Source: Linanthus parryae
Taxonomy: Eukaryota > Streptophyta > Magnoliopsida > Ericales > Polemoniaceae
Assembly: GCA_023055425.1 (NCBI GenBank)
Contig: JALGPY010000002.1
Location: 121,284,088 to 121,348,087, forward strand
DNA: 64,000 nt
Reading direction: 5' to 3'
In this document: positions 10,192 through 21,992 of the stretch, in pieces
How the letters are laid out: each line of letters opens with the position of its first letter
Position numbering within the stretch: position 1 is the first letter of the stretch
Program-made: the position numbers and the translations under genes
The notes under the pieces: model-generated
Databases searched by the model: none
Told to the model about the DNA's origin: nothing
Seen by the model: only the letters and a program-made list of their open reading frames with translations

Positions 10192-13100
10192 TCAACGCAT
10201 GTTGACTGAGCTTGGGGTTGAGGCCGTCCCATGTAGCCTTTGTATGTTGCAGTAGCCACTATCAAAGACTTCTGTGACTTCGAAGGGTCCTTCCCAGTTG
10301 GCTGCGAATTTTGGATGAGCTGCTTCTCGCATGCAGTGGTCCGACGCGCGCAAGACCAAATCTCCAACTGCGAAATCTCGACGTTGGACCGTTTTGTTGT
10401 ACGCATGGGCGATCCTTTCTTGGTATCGTTTGTTAGTCCTTTTAGCTTGCTCCCGCTTCTCTTCTAACAGGACCAGGTCATGATCGCGTTGATTGTCATA
10501 TAATGCATGAAAAGCCAACTTTGCAGAGTTTATCTTCACTTCCGCAGGTACCACAGCTTCAGCTCCATAGAATAAAAGAAATGGCGAGACCCCTGTGGGC
10601 GTCCTTGGAGAAGTTCGATAGGCCCACAAGGCTATGTTCAAGGAATCAGCCAATTTCTTGTAGTCATCCGCCACCATCTTGCTCAAGATCCTCAATAACG
10701 TCTTGTTGGTCGCTTCTGCTTGCCCATTCCCCTTCGGGTAGTATGGGGTGGAGCATATTTTCCTTATGTTGTACTCCGCTAGCTTTGCAGCCACCTGGCG
10801 ATTGACAAAGGGAGTGCCATTATCCGAGAGGATGGCGTTTGGAATTCCGAACCTGCATATGATGCTCTCTTGGATGAAATGAACCACAGCTAGCGCATTT
10901 GCTGTCTTTAGTGGTATTGCTTCTATTTACTTGGTGAATAACTCGGTCGCGGTGAGAATGAACTGATTCCCGTGGGAAGTTGGTCGGATGGGGCCAACAA
11001 AATCCAGAGCCCAGGTATGGAATGGCCACGGTGTTCCCAACACATGTAAATCCACAGCAGGAGCATGCACTAGATTTCCTTTGAATTGGCACTCCTGGCA
11101 GCTTTTTAGTGCAGCAATCTGCTTCCATGGTGGGCCAGAAGTAACCAATCTAAAGGAGCTGTCTGCATAACTTTGCACCTCCCTGGTGTTCCACTTGAAG
11201 AGAAGTCCGTCACTTCTTGCGCCTCTTTACCGACTAGACATCGCAGTAAGTTACCCTCATGGCCCCTGCGCCAGAGTATATTTTCTTGCACCACTTACCA
11301 TGCTGCTTTTCTCTTTAGTTTCTCAGCTTCTTTTCTCGAATCAGGCACAATACCTTGCGTGAGAAAGTCAAATAGTGGCTTCCTCCAATCCACATCATTA
11401 TCAGTCAGAGCAATTGACAGAGAGTCTTTAATTAGTGCGCAACTCTCGCAATTTCCTTGAATCAATGCGGCGGCCGTTGACATGTTCGGCCAGTGAATCC
11501 CATACCTCTGGGCTTTCCGATAGATTGACACCTCACTTTCCCCGCAAGCATGTTGGTGAATCTTCTCTAACAGCGCTTGTCCCACCTTCTCCGAGACACA
11601 TCGCATGAGTATTCCACCAGGGCCTTTGTAGTAAAGTGTGTTGTCATGTATGCAATACCCCTTTGTGGACGACCAATTTTTGTTGCTTGTGCCTTCTGCG
11701 ATAGCACGCAGGATTGACTTTCTGCAGTCCGTATCGTCTATGCATTCGTCGTCGCACATGTCCTCCGTCAGCGCCGAGGATGTTCGCACTTCAATTGAGA
11801 TTCTCGCGGGACATTTATCCGCACTAACCTTGGATCCCAAGGTAGCTAAAGCATCAGCATGCCTATTGTCCGCTCTGGGTTTGTGCTCGTACTTGACGTC
11901 GCAGAACTGTTGCACCAGTTTCTGTACCAAGGTCCGGTAGGGCAACAAGTTGATCTCCTTCAAACCATACTCGCCTGAGGCTTGTTTGACGATTAGCTTG
12001 GAGTCTCCCATAACCGTCAAGTTGCTTACTTCTAGTGCCTTTGCTGCGCGAAGACCTGCGATGAGAGCCTCATATTCTGCATCATTGTTAGTGACTGCGA
12101 AGTCAAGCTTTGCTGACATCTGTATGACCTCTCCATTTGGTTTGGTCAAGACTATCCCAATGCCTCCACCTTTCCTTGTTGACGAGCCATCGAAGTGGAG
12201 TGTCCAATAGGGCAACTCAACTGCGTAGATTTCAGGTCCCTCCAATTCTTCATCAATCACAGGCTCATGACTGTTATCAGGTAACTGCGCTAGCAAATCC
12301 GCCACCGCTTGCGATTTGATCGCCCGGGGTCGAACACATGTGATGTCATATTCAGAAATGGTCATATGCCATTTTGCCAATCTTCCCCCAGGAGTAGTAT
12401 GAGTCAGAAGATACCGTATAGGATCACTCTTTGTGACCACTACTACTTTGTGCGAAGCAAAATAGTGCCTCAACTTCTCTATTACAAAGAACAAGGCAAG
12501 GCAATTACGTTCAATGTCCGTGTACCTTGATTCTGCTGGCTGCACTATGCGAGAGATGTAGTAGATGGGCCTTTCTTGACCCTCATACTCCTGAGCTAGG
12601 AGTGCCCCCATAGACCTCCTCGTTGACGTCAAGTACAACAATAGTGGTGATCCGAGCTGAGGTGCGATCATTACTTTTGACGATGTCAGCAGTTCCTTTA
12701 GCTTTCCGAACGCAGCCTCGTGCTCCGTAGTCCAGTTGTATACAGCATCTTTCTTGAGAAGATCGCTGAAACAGAAGGTGACTTCGGCGATCGCTGGGAT
12801 GAACCTTCGCAGGTAGGATAGCTTTCCCAAGAAGGTCTTCAAAGTACTTTGGTTGTGCGGCGCAGTCATGCTAGTGATCGCCAATACTTTCGCAGGATCA
12901 GGTTCTATTCCTTGACGATGTACCACACATCCCAAGAACTTCCCCGATGTTACCCCGAACGCGCACTTCATGGGGTTCATCTTTAATTGAAAGCTTCCGC
13001 ATCTGTTAAACACTTTCCGCAAATCCCCCAAGTGGTCTGCCTCTTCCTTAGATTTGACAACTAAGTCATCCACATAGAATTCTACTTCCTTGTGCATCAT

Positions 13101-13890
13101 GTCGTGAAACAGGGCCATCATGGCTCGCTGGTAAGTTGCACCTGCGTTCTTGAGACCAAAAGGCATAACCGTGTAATTGAAGACTCCCACCGGGGTGATG
13201 AATGCAGTTTTTTCGTGCATCTTCGGGGTCCATCTTGATCTGATTGTACCCACTGAAGCCTTCCATGAAGCTGAACATGCGATGACCCGCGGTCGAATCG
13301 ATAAGTAAGTCGATGTTGGGGAGTGGAAAATCATTCTTGGGGCAGAAACGATTAAGGTCCCGGAAATCCACGCAAATGCGAAGCTGCCCATTCTTCTTTA
13401 CCACAGGCACAATGTTAGCCAACCATGTGGGATGGTGATTCGGCTCGATGAACTTGGAATTCAGAAGTTTGACAACTTCCTGCTTGATCTTAACGTTAAG
13501 CTCTGGTCTAAAGCTTCTCGTGCTCTGCTTTACCGGTTTGGATCCCGGGATCACATCTAACCGGTGCATGGTGATGCTCGTGTCCAGGCCGGGCATCTCA
13601 TCGTACTCCCATGCAAACACGTCTTTGTACTCAGTCAGGAGTTGCAGAACTCTTTCCTCTTCCTCGCTTGTGAGGTCCGCACTTAGAAAGACTGGCCTCT
13701 TCTTTTCTTCGCTCGGGCTCAGGAATACCTCCTTTAGCTCCTGTTTTTGTGGTCTGGGTTTGTCCTCCATGCATTCGGGTGCTTCTTTGAGTTTCTCCTC
13801 TAGAACGCTTCGCATTGGTTTGTCTGGTTCCAAAATCTGCTCAATCTGATTGATTTGCTCAAGGATATCCCCATGCTCGCGTGAGGACAC
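10192..13890 (-). pseudogene. pol: Tat pol: reverse transcriptase, two RNase H domains, integrase (decayed)
   Basis: In sense order: RT with VPVVKKNGQLRICVDFRDLN (about 13410-13350) and the intact catalytic FYVDDLVVKS (about 13085-13060); the first RNase H (YLTSTRRSMGALLAQE, then RPIYYISR; the usual first Asp is not seen); a second RNase H with LHFDGSS (about 12200) and NNDAEYEALIAGL, diagnostic of Tat; and integrase with WALDFVGPI, LSDNGTPF and NGQAEATNK supplying D, D and E. Lesions: in-frame TGA 13903-13905 at the gag-PR/pol border, a frameshift near 13207-13220 at a short A run, TAA 11295-11297, a frameshift near 11175, and TAA 10927-10929. The zinc-binding part of integrase is degenerate. 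Not functional. Confidence 0.93.
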
Positions 13891-13902
13891 CCCCGCGTAC
13901 CT

Positions 13903-16100
13903 TCATATGCGATAGCATTTCTTCCCGTTGGCGTAGAAACTCTCTATTTCCTTGCCTTCAGGATCATGTTTTGCTATCCTTTTCAGAGTATACACATTCT
14001 TTCGCTGGTAGGCAATCCGTGGCACCTCTTCTCGCGTAGGTGGCTTTTCCTTGGCTTCCTCTCTTGTTACCATCACTCCTGCGGGTGACTGATCTTTGAT
14101 GTCCTCCCAACGAGGAAAAGGATTGGGGTTGAACGGCCCCGACGTCTGCTCATCTGCCATCTCAGTGAACCATACCGCCTCACTGAGATGCGCTTCATCC
14201 ATTTTAAAAGGATTTATCGAAGCTGGTATCTCCACAATTCTATCATTCCAGATAGCTTTCATTACTTGGTGAGCTGTTGAAGGGACAACATCAAAGCGAT
14301 GAATCCAGGCCCGGCCTATAATCATGTGATACGTGGTGTTCGCATCTATGACATAGAATTTTGCTGAACACTTAATTTTGCCGATCTGGATACCCAGGCG
14401 AATCCACCCTATTGTCATTCTGGAGTCGCTTCCGAATCCCATCAGCGGGGATGGGCGCTTGATGATCTTGTGCTCTGGAATTCCTGCTAACTTCAGAGTA
14501 TGGAGCGAAACAACGTGTACTGCTGCTCCTCCGTCAACGAACGCTCTTTTGAATTCCACACCATTGATGATTGCTGTTACATACAGAGGCTTCTGGTGGC
14601 TCGCATCTGTCTTCTTATCGCTTGCGGAGAAGGTTATGACCTTTTCTGTAGAGCGAGATGCCCTGACAACCTTTCCATTGGAGATTACGATATCCTCCTC
14701 GTAATCTTTTGCTATTCTCAGGATCGCCTTTGTCATCTCCCTCCGGCATTTCTCTGAGAAGTTCATCTCGTCGAAGAACCTGCTGAACCCATGCGACCCC
14801 TTCATCCGATCGGCGCGTTCGTCCTCAGTGTCTATACTGTAATCTTCGTCGTTTTGGATTTCGGAAATGATGGGTAGACCATCCTCCACAACCTCTTCAA
14901 GGTACGCAATCGAGATCATGGCGACCTCTTTGCCCTTCGGCTCTTGCTCCGCATGGGCAGGGAGTGGATTGTTTCGCACGTCCTGCCTTTGATCGCTGAC
15001 GATCAGTTCGCCATTTTTCATCTTTTGTCTTACCATGATTCTGAGCTTCTTGCTATCAGCTGGGGGGTGCATGACCTTCCCGTGACATTCATACCACTTC
15101 GGGTCTCTCACCATTTCCCTGGAAGGTGCTTTTTCGAGCGGTGGCAAGATACCGTCCTTACGCCATTGTCTGCACAGGTCGCTAGCCTCCTCTACCGAAC
15201 ATGGCAGTGGTGGCGCATCGAAGTTCACTACCTTTGGCTGATTTTGGGGCGAGATTGTATTCACTTCAGCCTCGCGTCCTCTCTTGTAGCTGAATCTCCC
15301 AATTTTGAAAGTGTTCCCACCCGAGGATCTCTCAGGGGCGTTCCTCTTTTTCTGCCTCTCCACTATAGGCTCGATATTCGTGCATTTGATTAGCTTCGAA
15401 AACGTAGGTGTTTGCAGGTTGATAAGCATACCTTTGTACTCGTCTCGCATGCATTGCAGGCATATCTCCACGAGTCTGCTTTCGAGTATCACATCTTTGC
15501 ACTCCAAGGACTTGGCCCTGAACTTCTTGATGAATGTTTTTCCATCCTCCTCGCGCTTCTGATACATCCGCGAGAGATGAATCATTGTCACCTTTTCTTC
15601 CATCTGAAAGAACTTAGTGTAGAACTTCTGGACCATGTCGTCCCAAGTCTTCACGGATCCGGCTTCCAACGTCCTGTACCACTTGTAGGCCACGTTCCCC
15701 AAGGATTTCGAGAACTCGCGCATCAGCAGCTTAGGATCAGCCCCATACGGCCCCATTACATCAATGAAGCGCATGACATGCTCGTGGGCGTTCCCATTGA
15801 CATCTTCGAACTTGTCCCATTTAGGAGCCTTGTACCCAGCATGGTTAGGCATGAGGTAGATCTCTCGTGGAATAGGCGGATCGTTGTCAAGTTTTGGGAT
15901 GATGGTATCCGCGAACGATTGGTGAGCCAGGATGGTGTCTATGCGTCGTTGCAGCGACGTCATACACTCCGGAGCACTTCCCTCGGCAGCGGGAGGAGGG
16001 GTTGCCACAGGCGGAGGCGACACATACGTCGCAGGAGGACTAGGAACGTATTGTGAATTCACGTTACCCCACGTTGCCGTTGGAAGGGGCAAGGGGTACT
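13903..16100 (-). pseudogene. gag: Tat gag (main part) and protease
   Basis: A long open frame of about 730 codons. The N-terminal part is Pro-rich (PSPPATYVSPPPVATPPPAA), then a retrotransposon gag domain with KWDKFEDVNGNAHEHVMRF and LGNVAYKWYRTLEAGSVKTW (about 15830-15640). A degenerate zinc-like segment (WYECHGKVMHPPADSKKL, about 15100-15050) precedes the protease FVDGGAAVHVVS (about 14550-14515), with DGG in place of DSG/DTG as is common in Tat, and IIGRAWIHRF downstream. The 5' end of gag is separated by the Athila insertion and continues at 30110. The frame closes with TGA 13903-13905. Confidence 0.92.
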
Positions 16101-16105
16101 GCGAG
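16101..16105. repeat. Target-site duplication GCGAG, left copy (Athila insertion)
   Basis: GCGAG precedes the LTR start TGACACG and is repeated at 30105-30109 after the LTR end GAGTTATCA. The Tat gag frame is continuous across it when the insert is ignored. Confidence 0.96.
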
Positions 16106-17004
16106 TGACACGTTCCAACTGCAAGTGCACAGCCGTCGTGTGTAGTAATAAACCAGAAATCCGGGTTGTCGAACCCAAGGGACTTTGTTTAAATTAATTA
16201 CTATTCTAAACCTTATGTGGGCAAGTCGCAAGTTGTGTTTTTATCTAATTCTAAGAAAATAAATGCAATATTCTCAATTAAACAAGTGAAGTAATTCACG
16301 ATTAATAAAGAATGATTAATTGGAGGTTTTTATCAATAAGGGAAAAGCACCGGGAATTCTCTAGGTTCACTAGGTTGTTCTAAATTTATGTTTTGATTTG
16401 TAAAACAACCACATATTATTCACTATTAATCAAGCAAGGTTGAACTTACCGAGTTACCAAGCAAATCCACTATACTTAAACTAAACTAAACCGAGTTACC
16501 AAGCCTAATTTAGGTTTAAGCACGCATTAATACCATAATTCTACTTTAACGATCCTAGTTAACGATGCCGAGTTACCAAACATTGATACGACTAGGTGGA
16601 TTATTCAATTTACCGACTAGTTGTCACGGAGTTACCGCGTGAAACTAATTGATTCTATCTCTACGTTAGCTACTCGCAAAGATAATAAGATTAAGAACGC
16701 AAATAATCCATAATAGTGAATAAACACGTGAGATTAAGCTAAAGCATGCATTACAATCATCAAAACATCAACTTTAGATCAAACCCTAGCTACACCAAAC
16801 GAGAATTCCCAGCAAAAAGTGTTTAGCTACTCATATTCATAATCAAAACGACGATTATAATGAGTTTAAACATAAAAATCAAGAAAAACGAGAGTTTAGA
16901 ATCCAAACGAATGATCCAAAAGCTCCTAAGCTCTCTCCAAGGCTTCTTGATCTCCCAAGATGTCTCTAATCTCCAAAAACTACTGAAAAAGTCGACCTAA
17001 AAGC

Positions 17005-17012
17005 CTTAAATA
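17005..17012 (-). promoter_or_regulatory. Candidate TATA box of the Athila LTR
   Basis: TATTTAAG on the minus strand, about 75 bp downstream of the palindrome array. A similar TTTAAG word sits about 95 bp downstream of the array in the related LTR at 55714-57238. The identical copy in the other LTR is near 29473-29480. Inference from position and composition. Confidence 0.4.
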
Positions 17013-17085
17013 CGTTCCCATAATAATATTACAAAGTTTGGATATAATACGAAAAAGCCCCAAAAAAACTGCTCTGTCCCACGAT

Positions 17086-17266
17086 CTCTTCGCACGAAGA
17101 CAGTTGTCTTCGCACGAAGAGTCTTCGTACGAAGACTTCTGCCTCTTCGTGCGAAGGTCTTATTATGTAGATACTGCGAGTGTGTTTGAGAAGACAATTT
17201 TGCAAGGCTGAATTTTGGCTAAGTATAATGTCTTCGCACGAAGACAAATGTCTTCGCACGAAGACT
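17086..17266. repeat. Palindrome array in the Athila LTR (six TCTTCG-NN-CGAAGA units)
   Basis: Six units of TCTTCG(CA/TG/TA)CGAAGA (one ends CGAAGG): four at 17089-17160 and two at 17230-17266. They are separated by a 70-bp spacer with GGCTAAGT (sense ACTTAGCC). Identical in the other LTR at 29554-29734; a diverged copy lies at 21993-22168. Confidence 0.93.
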
Positions 17267-17295
17267 TCTTGTTCCAGCCCTCTTTTTGCCTCCTT

Positions 17296-17360
17296 TGACT
17301 TTTCTCTTCTGTTTGACTTTCCTTTGACTTTCCTTTGACTTTCTCCTTCCTTTTGACTTG
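17296..17360. promoter_or_regulatory. Cluster of W-box-like TTTGACTT words in the Athila LTR
   Basis: At least five TTTGACTT words in 65 bp, each containing the WRKY-binding core TTGAC, interspersed with CTTTCC. They lie upstream of the palindrome array in transcription order. The same cluster is at about 29764-29828. Binding is inferred. Confidence 0.4.
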
Positions 17361-17636
17361 CCTTTGAGTTCCTTGTTTCCGAAGTTCGCTTCCAAATCCC
17401 GCACGATCCTCCAAGCCCTGTTTTCCTGCGAATCACAACACGAAAACACAACCCGCGATCATATCACAATAAAAGCTCAAAAATCTAAAGAAACGCCCGG
17501 ATTTAACAAGTATTGCACATGAACTCACATAATCACATTTACGCTTAATTCACTCAAAAGACGACAAATTCTCCATTATAAGCACGCAAAATGTAGAAAT
17601 AAAAGGCATAAAATAACTCCGAAAACGGAGTTATCA

Positions 17637-17653
17637 ACTACCCCCACACTACC
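17637..17653 (-). other. Athila polypurine tract
   Basis: On the minus strand GGTAGTGTGGGGGTAGT directly abuts the 3' LTR start TGATAACTCCG. This is the usual Athila PPT form. Confidence 0.88.
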
Positions 17654-17655
17654 TT

Positions 17656-18516
17656 TTGCTCGTCCCGAGCAAATCTCCCAAGTCAATTCCATTTTCTCTC
17701 AAGCCAAAGCTTCTTTCGCTTTTCCGCAATCCATCCAACTCTGCATACTACCCTACTTACTCATTGCATAACTTCCCTACGCCAATTGCATACTATCACC
17801 TTACATTGCATACAAAACCAAGAACTCTTGCATACTAATCCGAGTAGAACCATTCACCAACCATCCTTCCTACTAGTCGACACGACTCGATTATACACAA
17901 TGCACCTATATGCAAATGCAATATTCACAATGCAAGTATTGAAATACAATTTTTTTTCTTTTTCTTTTGTGAGATTGGGCAATCTCCATTAGCTTAAACC
18001 GATTCACACGAAGCGATGAGAAATCTAGACACAAGGAATGATTCGAAATCAAATTCGTCAACATGAATTCCCCCTAGCTAGTATAGCGAACCTAACTTTA
18101 CTAAGTACAAGAATGCAATACCTTTTCATGTGTGCCACAAAATAAAAGGCTACGCTAGGCTAAGCCACGTTCAAGGTCCGAGCTCCTAATCCGCTAACGG
18201 GTCTAGAATGATGAGGCTTTAGGGACAAATAGGATAAGAATCAAATACAAGTCCTAAAGCGTCACATTCTCACAAATACCATAGCTCACACACCCTCACA
18301 ACAATGATGGAAACCAAGCCCGAAACTCACCATCTCCGGCCCTCGATCCCCTCACACCCCGGTACAATTACGATCTCCGCGGCTATTGTCATGAATAATG
18401 CATAAGCCCAAAAATCTCCCGTTCGTGAACTAGTCGCTTCTCCACTCGTCCTTCCACAAACTTTTCATTTTCCCTTTATTCATCTCTCCTTTTTTTCTCT
18501 CTTTTCTTTTTTTTTC

Positions 18517-18559
<43 letters not shown>

Positions 18560-19947
18560 CTCTCAAAATCCTCCACAACTCCTTCAATATCTTTCACGAG
18601 TGGTCTTCCAAGTGCCAAGCTAACATATAATCGTAAGGAGAGACAATATCCAAATCAACACGTATAAATCACAAATCAATGTCTCTCCCTATCTCAATGA
18701 AATCCTCGGTGTAATCAACAAAGCCGCTAACATAATAGAGCATGTGTGGGGATGGAGTCGTCGCAAACGCAATCTCGATGTCCGAAGTCAAATGTCGACA
18801 CCCCCACACTCGAATGTAATCCTGTCCCCTCTCAAGTAGTCGATCAAATATCTGTCTCGTGCCTAATCCAACCAAACCTCCTACACCATGATGAGTAAGA
18901 TCCGGTACCTAGCACGATCCACCTATTAAATTCCCCCAACCCAAGTTTTGTGTGTATCAGATGGTACACACTCACGGCTCTCCTCACTTGTGTCCATGTT
19001 GTAATGCCATGGAACACTTGCACACCGAAGTGCGCAAGCCTACTCTCACTCACCCTCGCATTCCCCTCGAAGATCACAAATGAAGTGCATGCGATATGTA
19101 AGACTCACACAAATATAGCATGAAGTACTCCCTCATCGAACCCCCTCAACTACAACACCCTCGTGACGCACTAAAGCGGTGATTCTAACCAATCAATGCT
19201 GAAGGACAAGAATCGTCACCCTAAGTCCAAAGGTTGTCAAAGAATCCATGGTTCAAATACGGGTTTACTAGTGGTCCTACAAGGTAAGTTCTATAAGCAG
19301 TGAGTGCTCTAATACACACCTCGCACAGCTGTTCTGTGTGCCACTACGAGGCGGGTTGGCGACTACCTAAGACGTACACAAGAACGTTCGGCTTGTTTAG
19401 CTCACACCTAGCTCAACTCTTGTAAGAAAATTAGGCACACACTTTAAATTTGAAAGAATTAAGTTCGTGTGTAAAATAGGCACGCATTCCCGTAAAGAGA
19501 GTTTCTCTATACTTACTAAGGGACTCTCACATTGTCACTCTCGATCGCAATTCACGCCCTACGCCTAAAAGTCTCACGCCTCTCGATTTTACCGAATTTT
19601 CAGCTTTTGTCAATTGCCCTTTCTCAAATTTTTAATTTTTTTGGTGTTTTCACATTTTTTATTTTTTTATTTTATTTTTATACCTACACTATATGCAAGG
19701 CTAACTTGACTAACGACTCAACAATGGTGGGTTGACTCAAAAATACCAAAACGTGCACGCAAAAAGATGAATAATAAAAAGAAAAATAAGGACATAACCA
19801 AAAATCTCTAACTACATGCTGACACTGGCGATGCAAAGACACGACACTGACTAGTAAAAAGGATTCAACCACCCCCACACTAGAATGCATCGTTGTCCTC
19901 AACGATAACACGAGGACTCAACAATTCTAGCACGAGGGCACACTCCA
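17656..19947. other. Athila non-coding 3' region between env-like frame and PPT
   Basis: No coding frame is supported. It contains a run of about 38 T (18520-18557) and two further PPT-like words (AGTGTGGGGGT on the minus strand) at about 18797-18810 and 19869-19881. The second lies about 70 bp past the env-like stop. Related sequence is seen in the non-autonomous element at 46611-47900. Confidence 0.7.
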
Positions 19948-21258
19948 CTACTCGTCATCTTCCTCATCCTCATCATCTTCTTCCTCCTCATCTTCTTCTT
20001 CTTCTTTATCCTCACTCGGCGGAACCGGATACTCAAATTCATCCTCCTGGAACCACGGATCCGCCGTCGGGACCGGTGGAACAAACTCCCCCGCCGCCTG
20101 ACCACTAGACTGTATAACCCACTGGCCCACCATCTGGATTAAACCTCCCAGCTTCGCCTGATTGTCCCGAGTGTGGGCAAACTGGCGTCTTCGCTCTAGT
20201 CTATCCCGGGCCATGTCCTCTCGCAGGTGGTCGTAGGCAACCTGGTTGTCAAACCTAGAGGTGTTCATCCTCCTACCCTTTCCCTTTTTCCTCGCCGTCT
20301 CATCAAACCTATGCCACTTCCTAGCAGTAAACGCTTTCAAATCCATATCTCTCCCTATGACTACTTCGGTAGTTTTGGCTAGGTGAGTGATCAAGCAAGT
20401 ATGACCGGGGCCCAATTTGTTCGTCCTCGACACCCTCTCAAGACAGTTCTCCCAAATCAGTTTGGGGATATTAATTCTAACCCCGGTGTAAAGGCAAAGG
20501 GCCCAAACCGATAGGCGGAAAGTGTAACTAGGGTTTCGTGTGATTCCCAAAACCCAGTTTTCTAACAATTCACAGCACCACCTAGCCTCCGGCCTATAAA
20601 ACTTCTTCTCGGCCTTCCAATGAAGCACCTCCCCTTTCCTGTCCCATGGATCAACCCCCTTCGCAAAGCAAAAAGCATTTAAACGAGACCAAAGGTTCTC
20701 ACTACGAAGAACCGTCTCTAACCCACAACCCTCTTTCAAAGCGGGGAAACCCATGGCCAATGCGATAGTCTCTGGCGTGAAGACTATCCAATTGTTCCGA
20801 CAGTACACAAGACGAGGATCTTGACTCTCACCATCCTTTGCATAACGCAAGTTGAACAAAAACTCTCGAGTAATATGCGAACTAGACGGACCTACTAGCT
20901 TAAACCAATTGGCAAGCTTCTCGCGCTCGAAAATTTCCTTAATTGCTTGAGGCATGTCCTCGTGCAATGGAAATGCCTTTTCGGGCTGCCCGTTCTTGGT
21001 CAAATAAGTATCTTTACGAGAGTCAATGTGGGCCTCGTAAGTGACAAAACGGTAGCTATCATAATATCCTGGCGCAATACTACGCTCTTTCAAATTAGCT
21101 TTAGCCGTTCGTCGGCCAACAATACCCGGTTTAGCCGGGAAAGGGGCAGTCAAGATGGCATATTGGGGAGTAGGCGGAATCTCTAACTGAGGATCGCCCG
21201 ACCCCGATGCTTCTTGCGACGAACCCTCTCCCGTCTTCCGTTTCTTTCCACCCGCCAT
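19948..21258 (-). CDS. Athila env-like protein (436 aa, intact frame)
   Basis: Starts at ATG 21258 (MAGGKKRKTGEGSSQEASG) and ends in a very acidic tail of Glu/Asp (about residues 410-436). The middle (about residues 60-330) resembles the 'putative plant transposon protein' domain typical of the second Athila frame: FEREKLANWFKLVGPSSSHI, VFTPETIALAMGFP, WCCELLENWVLGITRNPSYT. I see no clear signal peptide or strong membrane helix, so the 'env' label rests on position after pol. It would need a spliced or subgenomic RNA because 1.7 kb separate it from pol. Its function is not established. Confidence 0.85.
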   Translation of the reverse strand: MAGGKKRKTGEGSSQEASGSGDPQLEIPPTPQYAILTAPFPAKPGIVGRRTAKANLKERSIAPGYYDSYRFVTYEAHIDSRKDTYLTKNGQPEKAFPLHEDMPQAIKEIFEREKLANWFKLVGPSSSHITREFLFNLRYAKDGESQDPRLVYCRNNWIVFTPETIALAMGFPALKEGCGLETVLRSENLWSRLNAFCFAKGVDPWDRKGEVLHWKAEKKFYRPEARWCCELLENWVLGITRNPSYTFRLSVWALCLYTGVRINIPKLIWENCLERVSRTNKLGPGHTCLITHLAKTTEVVIGRDMDLKAFTARKWHRFDETARKKGKGRRMNTSRFDNQVAYDHLREDMARDRLERRRQFAHTRDNQAKLGGLIQMVGQWVIQSSGQAAGEFVPPVPTADPWFQEDEFEYPVPPSEDKEEEEDEEEEDDEDEEDDE

Positions 21259-21992
21259 TTAAAATTCAATTTCAAGTAAAACGAACAATTCAACAATTGT
21301 GCACGTGAACAAGAAGTGTATACTAAACGAAACACGTAGGCACGTAACAAATATTTCCTAGGACTTTACGCAATCGCCCCCAAAGTACGCTTCTAAGCGC
21401 AACAACAAATAATCGGGCTTTTACTCAATGTGCCTAAGACTCGAATATGAAAATAGCAAGTTCAGATTGTACCTACGCGTCCGGAGCAAGTCTTACGGAC
21501 GCAAAAATTTCACAATTTTGACAAACCCGGACTGATTTTGATGTTGCCGGAAAAATTTGTCGAAGCCTTGAATTGCTTGCTGCTCCGTACTCCTTGCGTA
21601 GTCCCCGTTAGTGTTTCCTTCTCGTCCGTAAGCTGAATCAAGCTGTAACTCGTCCAATTTCTCAGTTCTTCGTCAAAACCCTAGCTCCTTCCTCTTCTGA
21701 TTTCTCTCTTGTCTCGCACTCTCTCTCAAAACCACCTCTGGAATCTTGTTCTCCTTTGATTCGCGAACAAAACCCTAGGTTGGTTGCTGAATTTGGTGAA
21801 GAAACAATGGGGGAGGCGATTTGACTCGTGCGTGGCTATGGAGGATGAAGCTACTGTGAAAGATGAAGAATGAGGGAAAGGATCGATGACCTGCTGAAGA
21901 TGAACATTCAACTCGTGCAAAAAGTCTAAAAAGCCCCCAAGAAGTAACCATGACTGTTATCCGTGTGTTGGCCAATTCTGACATTTTGCTCG

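Larger units (their letters stand above)
16106..17636 (-). repeat. Athila 3' LTR (1531 bp)
   Basis: On the plus strand it begins TGACACGTTCC and ends AACGGAGTTATCA, pairing with 28574-30104. In sense (minus) order it holds a cluster of TTTGACTT words (17360-17296), a palindrome array (17266-17086) and a TATA-like TATTTAAG (plus 17005-17012). The last 24 bp on the plus strand are an inverted repeat (ATAACTCCG...CGGAGTTAT). Confidence 0.97.

Noticed and set aside
17029..17451. Minus-strand frames (up to 140 codons) in the Athila LTR, repeated at 29497-29919
   Set aside because: They read through the palindrome array and the TTTGACTT cluster, giving repeated VRRHLSSCED and KGKSK words. They sit in the promoter half of the LTR and have no domain.
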